The notes under the pieces: model-generated | Database searches by the model: none | What the model was told of the DNA's origin: nothing | What the model saw: the letters and a program-made list of their open reading frames with translations, nothing else | Translations under genes and position numbers: made by a program | Part shown: positions 11,987-20,791 of the stretch, piece after piece | Position numbering within the stretch: the stretch's first letter is position 1 | How the letters are laid out: each line of letters starts with the position of its first letter | Source: Rhynchopus sp. YZ270_cl-10 | Lineage: Eukaryota > Euglenozoa > Diplonemea > Diplonemida > Diplonemidae | Direction of reading: 5' to 3' | Assembly (NCBI GenBank): GCA_964035575.1 | Contig: OZ037903.1 | Location: 335,001-399,000, forward strand | Length of the DNA: 64,000 nucleotides

Positions 11987-12343
11987 CAGCATCGTACACA
12001 CGGGCTGCAGTTGGTGGTGAAGTGTCGAAACAAAAGTAGGGGCAAAAGAAACGAGAATATCAAGAAAAGGTAAGGGCAACGCATGGCGTGAAGCTGCAAA
12101 CATTGTCTGCAAGAAGGACTGGGGTGTCTCTCATGTGCGCGTGCATTGCTAATAACAAAAGATAATTGAAAGATGGTCGTGCCTGAGGCACATAAAAGAA
12201 AGTTCGTGAATAATAAAATTGAAGAAATCTTGTTGATGAACCTAAGTCTCATGGTCACCTACAAATCGAGTTCAATGGGAGGGAATGCTGGGGCAGGTTT
12301 CACAACCAATCCCAGCACGAATACGTTGGTGGATAATATATGT
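11987..12343. repeat. Duplicated 3' flank of the secreted-protein genes, copy 1
   Basis: This 357-bp block reappears essentially unchanged at 14042-14398, immediately downstream of the paralogous gene. It marks the left edge of the tandem duplication and probably contains the 3' UTR. An open plus-strand frame reading through it into the gene is a shadow. Confidence 0.8.
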
Positions 12344-13822
12344 TCAGCACTGGTCGTCCATCGGGATGTTGACACAGCTAACGAAGCCATTGTTGCACGT
12401 GCACCTCTTGCAGTAGCCGTCGAACCACGCAAGCCACGTCTCTCCGTTCTTCCTGGTCACGCCGTTCTGGTTCAAACAGTCACCACCAGGTGGTGTGGGC
12501 GGTGTGGGCGGCCCGAAGATAGGGCTGAACGTCCTTGGCGGGTTGGTCGGAGCAACAGGCACGGGTGTTGGCGGTGCCGATGTCGGAGGAGCAGATGTGG
12601 GTGGTGCGCTGGTCGGCGGTGCCGAAGTTGGCGGTGCGCCTGTTGGCGGTGCCGATGTGGGTGGCGCAGACGTAGGCGGTGCGTTTGTTGGTGGTGCCGA
12701 TGTCGGGGGAGCGGATGTGGGCGGTGCGCTTGTTGGTGGTGCGGACGTTGGAGGCGCAGATGTCGGGGGAGCAGACGTGGGTGGTGCCGATGTGGGTGGT
12801 GCGTTCGTTGGTGGTGCGCTTGTCGGTGGCGCAGACGTCGGTGGTGCCGATGTCGGAGGAGCAGATGTGGGCGGTGCGTTTGTTGGTGGTGCACTAGTCG
12901 GTGGTGCCGAAGTTGGTGGTGCGCTTGTTGGCGGTGCCGACGTCGGAGGCGCAGATGTCGGCGGTGCCGATGTTGGTGGCGCGTTTGTTGGTGGCGCAGA
13001 CGTCGGAGGTGCGGACGTTGGAGGAGCAGATGTCGGGGGAGCAGACGTGGGCGGTGCCGATGTGGGTGGTGCGTTCGTAGGTGGCGCAGACGTGGGTGGT
13101 GCACTAGTCGACGGTGCTGATGTAGGTGGTGCCGACGTCGGGGGTGCGCCTGTTGGTGGTGCAGATGTTGGCGGAGCAGATGTTTCCTCAAGTTCACATG
13201 CATCCAGGTGAAGTGCAACAAACGCCTTATCACACCCACTCTGCTGGACAGTGTAGTTAGCAGTACCGTTTTGGTTGTACGGGAACTGACTCGGTGACGC
13301 GCTGTGCTTGCCACGCTTGTACGGCAGTCCACGAGCACCCACCCACAGGTTCGACTCCCTGATTACCCAGTTGCTCATCATCTCTGCAACCACAGACACT
13401 GTGCTTCCGATGTACGACACCTCAACAGTGCCCACAAGCACTCCGTTGTCTGTGGCGCAGTGCTCCGCTCCCGACCAGATCTGCATGGTCTCTGTCTCAC
13501 CCTTCTGCACTGCGTTCGTCCAACCTCCACGCTTGCTCCATCTCAGGCAGACACTGTCCGCTCCCTTTGCCCAGACAGATGTACACTGGACGTCACCTCC
13601 ATCACAGCCCTTGTCTTTGCTCTTGCTGTACGTCTTGCTGTTACTGTGGCTGTTACTCTTGCTGTGACTGTCACTGTGGCTGTTACTGTTGCTCTTGCTG
13701 TTGCTGTGCCCACCGCTGTTGCTGTGCGACCCCTTCCCCTTGCCATGGCCACCCTTGTCTTTGTTGCCACCACCCTCCACAGACACAGCTAGCAGCAACA
13801 ACAACGCAAACACCTTCATCAT
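12344..13822 (-). CDS. Secreted protein with SAPPT repeats and Cys-rich C-terminus, long paralog
   Basis: One exon, 492 residues. It starts with a clear signal peptide (MMKVFALLLLLAVSVEG), then a Gly/Ser/Asn/His/Lys-rich spacer. Next is a globular domain of about 130 residues with GGWTNAVQKG, VLVGTVEVSY, SNLWVGARGLP and SASPSQFPYN. It resembles a secreted beta-rich domain of marine bacteria and algae (GWTN...GTLVGTVTV...ETHLYVG...APGQ); this is recalled, not searched. About 41 pentapeptides of SAPPT, NAPPT or GAPPT follow, a likely O-glycosylated stalk. The end is a six-cysteine module, CLNQNGVTRKNGETW...CKRCTCNNGFVSC, like a short von Willebrand C-type fold. NGT and NYT are N-glycosylation sites. 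It is probably a cell-surface or mucus component. An in-frame upstream extension to 13903 was rejected because it would bury the signal peptide. Confidence 0.85.
   Translation of the reverse strand: MMKVFALLLLLAVSVEGGGNKDKGGHGKGKGSHSNSGGHSNSKSNSNSHSDSHSKSNSHSNSKTYSKSKDKGCDGGDVQCTSVWAKGADSVCLRWSKRGGWTNAVQKGETETMQIWSGAEHCATDNGVLVGTVEVSYIGSTVSVVAEMMSNWVIRESNLWVGARGLPYKRGKHSASPSQFPYNQNGTANYTVQQSGCDKAFVALHLDACELEETSAPPTSAPPTGAPPTSAPPTSAPSTSAPPTSAPPTNAPPTSAPPTSAPPTSAPPTSAPPTSAPPTNAPPTSAPPTSAPPTSAPPTSAPPTSAPPTSAPPTNAPPTSAPPTSAPPTSAPPTSAPPTNAPPTSAPPTSAPPTSAPPTSAPPTSAPPTSAPPTSAPPTNAPPTSAPPTSAPPTGAPPTSAPPTSAPPTSAPPTSAPPTPVPVAPTNPPRTFSPIFGPPTPPTPPGGDCLNQNGVTRKNGETWLAWFDGYCKRCTCNNGFVSCVNIPMDDQC
12573..13187 (-). 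repeat. 15-bp coding minisatellite (SAPPT), about 41 units
   Basis: Consecutive 15-bp units encode S/N/G-APPT. Codons vary between units, so the array is not freshly expanded, but unit order is shuffled and the paralog has only about 15 units. Plus-strand open frames rich in VGGAD here are shadows of this repeat. Confidence 0.9.
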
Positions 13823-14041
13823 TAACGATAACGTGTAGTAAACGGTATACAAATTTGCCTTTACCTGCTCAAAATGGTGTCTAGTGACGGGGTGTAGGGG
13901 CAAGGGAGGATGGAACGCAAAAAAGGTACAAGCTAATTGTCGGGTTATCTGTTACACAAAGCATTTAAAAACAAAGGTTGCTGAAGGCTGCATACTCCTA
14001 AGCGGAACGCAGACCGTAAGAGGGGGGGCGGGAATATAAAA

Positions 14042-14398
14042 CAGCATCGTACACACGGGCTGCAGTTGGTGGTGAAGTGTCGAAACAAAAGTAGGGGCAA
14101 AAGAAACGAGAATATCAAGAAAAGGTAAGGGCAACGCATGGCGTGAAGCTGCAAACATTGTCTGCAAGAAGGACTGGGGTGTCTCTCATGTGCGCGTGCA
14201 TTGCTAATAACAAAAGATAATTGAAAGATGGTCGTGCCTGAGGCACATAAAAGAAAGTTCGTGAATAATAAAATTGAAGAAATCTTGTTGATGAACCTAA
14301 GTCTCATGGTCACCTACAAATCGAGTTCAATGGGAGGGAATGCTGGGGCAGGTTTCACAACCAATCCCAGCACGAATACGTTGGTGGATAATATATGT
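14042..14398. repeat. Duplicated 3' flank of the secreted-protein genes, copy 2
   Basis: Matches 11987-12343 with a constant offset of 2055 bp up to the stop codon of the paralog. Confidence 0.8.
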
Positions 14399-15475
14399 TC
14401 AGCACTGGTCGTCCATCGGGATGTTGACACAGCTAACGAAGCCATTGTTGCACGTGCACCTCTTGCAGTAGCCGTCGAACCACGCAAGCCACGTCTCTCC
14501 GTTCTTCCTGGTCACGCCGTTCTGGTTCAAACAGTCACCACCAGGTGGTGTGGGCGGTGTGGGCGGCCCGAAGATAGGGCTGAACGTCCTTGGCGGGTTG
14601 GTCGGAGCAACAGGCACGGGTGTTGGCGGTGCCGATGTCGGAGGAGCAGATGTGGGTGGTGCGCTGGTCGGCGGTGACGATGTCGGGGGAGCAGACGTGG
14701 GTGGTGCCGATGTGGGTGGTGCCGAGGTCTGTGGCGGCACTGTCTGAGGAGCAGCTGTTGGTGGTGCCGATGTGGGTGGTGCGTTCGTTGGTGGTGCAGA
14801 AGTGGGAGGAGAGGACGTCGGTGGTGCAGATGTCGGGGGAGCAGATGTTTCCTCAAGTTCACATGCATCCAGGTGAAGTGCAACAAACGCCTTATCACAC
14901 CCACTCTGCTGAACAGTGTAGTTAGCACCACCAATTTGGTTGTACGGGAACTGACTCGGCGACGCGCTGTGCTTGCCACGCTTGTACGGCAGTCCACGAG
15001 CACCCACCCACAGGTTCGACTCCCTGATTACCCAGTTGCTCATCATCTCTGCAACCACAGACACTGTGCTTCCGATGTACGACACCTCAACAGTGCCCAC
15101 AAGCACTCCGTTGTCTGTGGCGCAGTGCTCCGCTCCCGACCAGATCTGCATGGTCTCTGTCTCACCCTTCTGCACTGCGTTCGTCCAACCTCCGCTCTGG
15201 CTCAGACAGACACTGTCCGCTCCCTTTGCCCAGACAGATGTACACTGGACGTCATCCTCGTCGCAGCCCTTGTCTTTGCTCTTGCTGTACGTCTTGCTGT
15301 GACTGTTACTGTGGCTGTTACTGTTACTGTTGCTGTGCCCACCGCTGTTGCTGTGCGACCCCTTCCCCTTGCCATGGCCACCCTTGTCTTTGTTGCCGCT
15401 ACCGCCACCGTGACGCCTGCCACCACCCTCCACAGACACAGCTAGCAGCAACAACAACGCAAACACCTTCATCAT
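14399..15475 (-). CDS. Secreted protein with SAPPT repeats, short paralog
   Basis: One exon, 358 residues, a tandem duplicate of the gene at 12344-13822. Signal peptide, globular domain and C-terminal Cys module are nearly identical. Differences cluster in low-complexity parts: an added RRHGGGSG after the signal peptide, a shorter Ser/Asn/His spacer, loss of the RWSKR segment, and about 15 pentapeptides instead of about 41, including variants AAPQT and VPPQT. Sequence identity with the neighbour begins about 18 bp upstream of the ATG (TACACGTTATCGTTAATG) and runs 357 bp past the stop. Upstream, CACCTGCACAG is a good trans-splice acceptor candidate. The N-glycosylation sites differ slightly. 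Confidence 0.85.
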   Translation of the reverse strand: MMKVFALLLLLAVSVEGGGRRHGGGSGNKDKGGHGKGKGSHSNSGGHSNSNSNSHSNSHSKTYSKSKDKGCDEDDVQCTSVWAKGADSVCLSQSGGWTNAVQKGETETMQIWSGAEHCATDNGVLVGTVEVSYIGSTVSVVAEMMSNWVIRESNLWVGARGLPYKRGKHSASPSQFPYNQIGGANYTVQQSGCDKAFVALHLDACELEETSAPPTSAPPTSSPPTSAPPTNAPPTSAPPTAAPQTVPPQTSAPPTSAPPTSAPPTSSPPTSAPPTSAPPTSAPPTPVPVAPTNPPRTFSPIFGPPTPPTPPGGDCLNQNGVTRKNGETWLAWFDGYCKRCTCNNGFVSCVNIPMDDQC

Positions 15476-15764
15476 TAACGATAACGTGTAGGAAAACAGG
15501 TAAACAAAAAAATCTGTGCAGGTGTTGGTATTGAGACATAGCATGGGAGGCAAAAGGAGGTGTGTTGTATGACAAAGAACATGGCCAGTCTTTTGTTTTA
15601 AAAGTACCAAAGAGGGAGGTGGGGGCACAGAACTCTCCTCGTGTAAACGTAGAGTCTGTCGTTGAGAAATATTTTTTTTTTTGTTGTCGACAATCACCTG
15701 TCCGAAGGCAGGTTCTGGTTGTTGTTTTTTTTTTTCCCTTATTCTTGTTTTGCGTTTAATATGG
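15476..15764. other. Upstream region of the short secreted paralog
   Basis: No gene is seen. It contains the candidate acceptor CACCTGCACAG on the minus strand and T-runs, and ends at the transposon target site. Confidence 0.3.
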
Positions 15765-16584
15765 CAGGGTTCTATATAGGCCCGGTCACTCGGTCGGTCT
15801 GACCGAGTCAGACGTTGACTCGGTCAGCCGTTTTTTTTTTTTTTTTTTATAAATCTCAGATTTTTTTTCCAAATCTTGGGGTGGAAATTTTGGTACCTCC
15901 CACGAGCCTCTGAGAGTGACCAGAAATGGCCTCATGAACAAAGTGACCCCGTCACAGCCAGAACGCGACTCAATTGGTCAAACGCCGAAGGAAAAGGAAG
16001 CATGCAGCATGGCGAAATAATAAAAGTAGCGTACCGTGCGCCTGCGGCGCAAGATTGCAACCCACCCTTCCCATGATATACTTTTGCAGTAAAAATGTGC
16101 AATTTTAAGCGCAATTTTTAGAAATGTTGCGTACCGTGGCTTCGCCAGAAACTTTCGTTTTAGAAAAACAGGGGAGTAAAATTACGGAAGCTGACCACAA
16201 TTACCAGCGACAGTGCCGTTTTGTGTCAACTTTTTTTTAGAAATGTTGCGTACCGTGGCTTCGCTTTGGGCGCCGTGACCGCCCTTTCTTTGTTATAAAT
16301 GTACTGAGGCTACAGACAATTCGTGTACCACTTGTGCCTGGTGCACGAATTGCTTCAATGAAGTGCCGAACTCCGCAGTTGGATAACCGAGGAATTCTCA
16401 CATTCCGCCGGAGGCCCCCAACTTGAGCTAGGTTGGGGACCCGGGCTCGACCGAGTTTCAGCGAAAAACCCCAAAACCTATATAATTCCCTGTGGAGGGG
16501 GGAAATTTTTTTTTTGGGCTGACCGAGTCAAACCGATTCTGACCGAGCCAGCCCCTCGTGGGCGGAATGCTGTATAGAACCCTG
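15765..16584 (+). mobile_element. Non-autonomous CAGGG-TIR DNA transposon, deleted copy
   Basis: Begins CAGGGTTCTATA and ends TATAGAACCCTG, a 12-bp perfect terminal inverted repeat, flanked by the 6-bp target duplication ATATGG (15759-15764 and 16585-16590). Subterminal ACTCGGTC / GACCGAGT boxes occur in both orientations near the ends. No transposase frame is present. It is the inverted counterpart of the longer copy at 18225-19926 and lacks about 870 bp of that copy's interior; the break lies at a repeated GACTCGGTCAG box, as in deletion between short direct repeats. Superfamily unassigned: CAGGG ends recall hAT, but hAT usually makes 8-bp duplications; 6 bp also fits Dada-like elements. 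Confidence 0.88.
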
Positions 16585-16827
16585 ATATGGTTTGTTTTAT
16601 AATTTTTGCTGTTGTTTTGACAAATAACAGCAATTCAGGTTTCTTTTTTTAAAGGGAGAAGGGGAGGGGAGAAGATGGACATGATTTTGTTGCAAAAAAA
16701 AACAGTTATTTTCGTTCTGTTTTCGTCGTCGTGGTCTTTTTTTTTCATTTTATTTTTGTGTTTACACTCAATAAGGGAGAAGGGAGACCCCTTTCCCCCC
16801 TCACATAGGGATTTTTTGACGTATTTT

Positions 16828-16895
16828 GATAAATTTTTGGAGTAGTGCAGTTGTCTCATTTGTGTTGCCACAATTTTGTGCAAATCTCCACTTTC
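16828..16895 (+). repeat. Family C repeat
   Basis: Reads GATAAATTTTTGGAGTAGTG ... TTGTGTTGCCACAA ... GTGCAAATCTCCACTTTC. The same order occurs at 27450, 35816, 41478 and 63908, and truncated at 29539. Confidence 0.65.
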
Positions 16896-16960
16896 TCATT
16901 TTCCTTTTTTTTATCAATATAATGGGTCAACACAGTTCTGCGATGATAACAAAATGAAAA

Positions 16961-17001
16961 GTTTATAAGATGACCCTAAGCCTCTCGTGCTTAGTCACCT
17001 T
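16961..17001 (+). repeat. Family A hairpin repeat
   Basis: GTTTATAAGATGACCCTAAG, loop CCTCTCGTG, CTTAGTCACCTT. Close to consensus, with both the inner CTAAGC/GCTTAG stem and the outer AAGATGA/TCACCTT stem intact. Confidence 0.7.
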
Positions 17002-17213
17002 ACAAAAACACGTCAGAAATACTGCACCTTCGTAGGGGTTTGCTTTCCCTGTTGTTCTATTTTCTGTCAAACGATTGTTAGCAATTTTTTTTGAAAATAA
17101 TTGATAATAACTGGTACTCCTGATAACCCCATTTTGCGTACTTGTTGCGTACTTGGTATTTTTTATTTCAGGAGCACCAATAACGAGTTTATTTTTTACC
17201 CATCTCCTGGAGT

Positions 17214-17301
17214 TGCATTGCAGGCCTAATGCTATCCGCTGGTTCGCTGGTTCACTTTTTTTCCCCCTCCCCCAAAGTTAGCATTAGGCCTGGCTGCATT
17301 G
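17214..17301. repeat. MITE-like inverted repeat
   Basis: Arms of about 20 bp (TGCAGGCCTAATGCTA and TAGCATTAGGCCTGGCTGCA) enclose about 45 bp that include a T/C-rich run. No target duplication could be fixed. Confidence 0.5.
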
Positions 17302-18098
17302 GTGAACAGAGATGAGTGGTCCATCAGCCTACATAGTTCAAAACAAAGTGAACTTGGTAGTTTGCAAAGGAAAGCAAAAAAAATAGAAAACGACTTCAGG
17401 ATATGACAGTTAAAATAAAGAAAACACTTTTTCGTTTATCGCACCGCAAAAGGTTTGTGTTTTTCACTGATGAATGTGAGTGATGTTAGTGGAAAAACAA
17501 TACGCTAAAGCGGGCACGCACCATCCGTCGTTTTCCATTTCTATTCGTCAATGCTTGATAACACAAAAAAAAAAAAAAATAGGTCGAGATGAATATACCT
17601 CGCGTGCATACACCTCTTGAAGGGGGGAGAAGGGAAAAGTGAAGTCGATCCTCTTGGCGCAGGCACTGAACACTCCCTGGGATATCGAACCCCCGGAGAA
17701 AGAAAAATTACATTGGATGTGAGGTTTTTACGGCGCAAACCACACAATACCCTTCATAGAAAAAGAAGGAAAAAAAAAATGGGGCGTTTTTGACCCGTCT
17801 ACACTGTGGAAACAGTATGTTCGGTGCATCGGGAGGGGGAAAGAGGGGAAGCTGTCGTAAGCCCCGTGTATTTTTTTGCCTGATTTTATTTTGCTTTGCT
17901 CGAAGGGGGTGGGACGTGATGGAGAGTGGTACAGTTTCGCTGTATTTGCACTTGGCCCATTTCCCTCGAGAATGGTTTAGACATAAACTAATGAAAGGGA
18001 CGGAAGCGAGTTGGATCTCGAGAAAAGAAAAGAAAAGAAAAAAGAAAATATTGTAAAATGAACCTAAACCTCACTGTGTTTAGTCACCTAAAAAAAAA

Positions 18099-18186
18099 GT
18101 GAAGTTATTAATGCAGGCACACCTCCTGACTGACCCACGATGCCAGCCCCGGATGAAAGCACAAAGTACCCTGCGGCCAACAACAG
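18099..18186 (+). repeat. Family E repeat, long form
   Basis: Full-length copy: AATGCAGGCACACCTCC, GACTGACCCACGATGCCAGC, then CCCGGATGAAAGCACAAAGT and CCTGCGGCCAACAACAG. It matches 58898-58990 over its whole length. Confidence 0.65.
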
Positions 18187-18224
18187 AAGATGTAGAAGGG
18201 TATAAAAAAAAAAGAGGGGAGAGT

Positions 18225-19926
18225 CAGGGTTCTATACAGCATTCCGCCCACGAGGGGCTGGCTCGGTCAGAATCGGTTTGACTCGGTCAGCCCAAAAAAA
18301 AATTTTCCCCCCTCCACAGGGAATTATATAGGTTTTGGGGTTTTTCGCTGAAACTCGGTCGAGCCCGGGTACCCAACCTAGCTCAAGTTGGGGGCCTCCG
18401 GCGGAATGTGAGAATTCCTCGGTTATCCAACTGCGGAGTTCGGCACTTCATTGAAGCAATTCGTGCACCAGGCACAAGTGGTACACGAATTGTCTGTAGC
18501 CTCAGTACATTTATAACAAAGAAAGGGCGGTCACGGCGCCCAAAGCGAAGCCACGGTACGCAACATTTCTAAAAAAAAGTTGACACAAAACGGCACTGTC
18601 GCTGGTAATTGTGGTCAGCTTCCGTAATTTTACTCCCCTGTTTTTCTAAAACGAAAGTTTCTGGCGAAGCCACGGTACGCAACATTTCTAAAAATTGCGC
18701 TTAAAATTGCACATTTTTACTGCAAAAGTATATCATGGGAAGGGTGGGTTGCAATCTTGCGCCGCAGGCGCACGGTACGCTACTTTTATTATTTCGCCAT
18801 GCTGCATGCTTCCTTTTCCTTCGGCGTTTGACCAATTGAGTCGCGTTCTGGCTGTGACGGGGTCACTTTGTTCATGAGGCCATTTCTGGTCACTCTCAGA
18901 GGCTCGTGGGAGGTACCAAAATTTCCACCCCAAGATTTGGAAAAAAAATCTGAGATTTATAAAAAAAAAAAAAAAAAACGGCTGACCGAGTCCAGAGCTC
19001 GCGCTAAAGTCCATCCCTCATCCCGGGATTTTTGGGGGTTTTGGTAGGAACGTTTTTTTTTTGCAGTACGGGGATTTCATTAAGAAACCAGAAGTTCTAA
19101 TATTGTTGAGTAAGACCACCACATAGTGGACTTGCATATACATGTGACCCCGCCGTGGAACGCAATTGGCTCGGAAAGTCAAAAGAAAGAGGAGAAAAAA
19201 GAAAAGGAAAAAAAAAAAAAAGTTGGTTACCGTGCGCCTGCGGCGCTGCCTGTTCCCTTCCAGTTTCTACAGGCAAACACTTGCCCCCTTTACCTTACAC
19301 TGACGGGTTTTGACCAAAACCAAGAACTTGTCCATTTCGGCAAATTGACCCCACCACAGAACGGACGAATTCCGGAAATGCAAATGCCGGTGTTTTCGCG
19401 CATTTTCATGTTGCAAGACGTCAGGATCAGGGAGAGAAAATCTGGTTGTGGGATTTACATTGGCCCTCTTTACCCACATGGATTTTGACCAAAACCAAAA
19501 AATTGGCCATTTCGGCAAAGTGACCCCACCACAGCGCGGACGGATTCCGGAAATTCCAATCGCGGTATGTTTTGGGGCTGAAAACCCACTGATTTTCAGG
19601 AGAAAAATTGCTTCCAAATCTCGGAATTTTCCGAATTTTCCTGAAAATGACCCTTGTTTACGAGTATGGGTTCATATTTTGCGAAAATTTAAGTCACTAA
19701 AATTTTGTCCATTTTTCCGTATATACCCCACCACAAGCCGGGATTGGCCCGGAAATGCCACAAAACGGGGTTTCCGGGCCTCCCCAGCTAACCTTTTCAA
19801 GGAACGTTTTTCCGTACCCGAAATCCATTTTTTCCCCATTTTTTCCCATAATTAGCGCGACCACTGACCGAGTCAACGTCTGACTCGGTCAGACCGACCG
19901 AGTGACCGGGCCTATATAGAACCCTG
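18225..19926 (-). mobile_element. Non-autonomous CAGGG-TIR DNA transposon, longer copy
   Basis: Begins CAGGGTTCTATACAGC and ends TATATAGAACCCTG, flanked by the 6-bp target duplication GAGAGT (18219-18224 and 19927-19932). The 18225-18985 part is the reverse complement of the copy at 15765-16584; the 18988-19858 part is missing from that copy. Subterminal GACTCGGTCAG boxes are present. The interior has two GCCACGGTACGCAACATTTC repeats, GCGCCTGCGGCGC boxes, and three copies of the module TTGTCCATTTCGGCAAATTG / ACCCCACCACA (about 19325, 19500 and 19705). No transposase is present. Confidence 0.88.
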
Positions 19927-19932
19927 GAGAGT

Positions 19933-20791
19933 TGACAGCTAGGAAATAAGGGTGAGATTATTATCCCAACAAAATCGTCGGGAAAAAATAAAATATTGGC
20001 AAATCTTATTGGATTTGTTAGATTGTTGTTGCACATTGCAAAAAAAAAAAAAATCACTCGCCCCCCCTTTTTTTTACATAAAGGTTGGCATTGTGTAATG
20101 ACTTGGTGTCCCACACAATCCTGAAAGAGCAACTCTATTATTTTTCAACAAGCACCTGCCAAAAAAAAGGTACCGTTGGTAAGGAATCCTCCCGGGGGTC
20201 GGGAGATTTTAAACATCATTTACTTTTTTTTTTTTGCGAAAACGCACAAGAAACGCAGTTTCCTCACAATCTTAGTCAGACAAAGTAGCCATGCCAGGGG
20301 GGGAACAAGAAAGAGGGAGAGAGCAAGGTGGTTGAGAAGGTAAGCCTGCCGTTGCTTAGTCACCTAACAAGAAACAGGTGTCAAATGCATAGTTACTTCA
20401 ATCCTCTGCTTTGGTCCTGGAAAAACCTTGGATTCGACGGCTGTTTGTTCTGCATCTGATTTTATTCATTTTTGTGTAATTTTTTTTGTAAACGAAGGTG
20501 TCTATAGTATCCCCCCCAAAGAGAGGTATTTTTGAACCAATAAAACAAATTCTATGGGCGACTAAAGGGGAGAAAAAAAGAACTAAGAAACCTAAACCTA
20601 TCTGTACTTAGTCACCTAGTGAAGTCTATCGCATTTTCTTTTCTTTTTTTGCCGTTCTTGCGGTGCTGTACCCCTTTGATTTTGCCCTTGTATGGCGTTG
20701 AACCCTTCCCAACAGACTCACAATGTGGCACATACGTGAATTGTAACGTCGTACACCCAAATCGGTCAAAAAAATATATATGCTTCCTTTT
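19933..20791. other. Intergenic downstream of the channel gene
   Basis: No gene is seen. Degenerate family A repeats lie near 20330-20370 and 20585-20622. The rest is low complexity. Confidence 0.4.

Larger units (their letters stand above)
16585..18224. other. Intergenic between two transposons: C, A, E repeats and a palindrome
   Basis: No gene is seen. Contains family C at 16828-16895, family A at 16961-17001 and 18051-18090, a MITE-like inverted repeat at 17214-17301 (GCAGGCCTAATGCTA against TAGCATTAGGCC), an F-like fragment near 17640-17700, the left copy of repeat I (about 17365-17545, second copy about 42590-42845) and family E at 18099-18186. Confidence 0.55.

Noticed and set aside
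12495-13211. Plus-strand ORF of VGGAD-type repeats
   Set aside because: Shadow of the SAPPT minisatellite read on the other strand.
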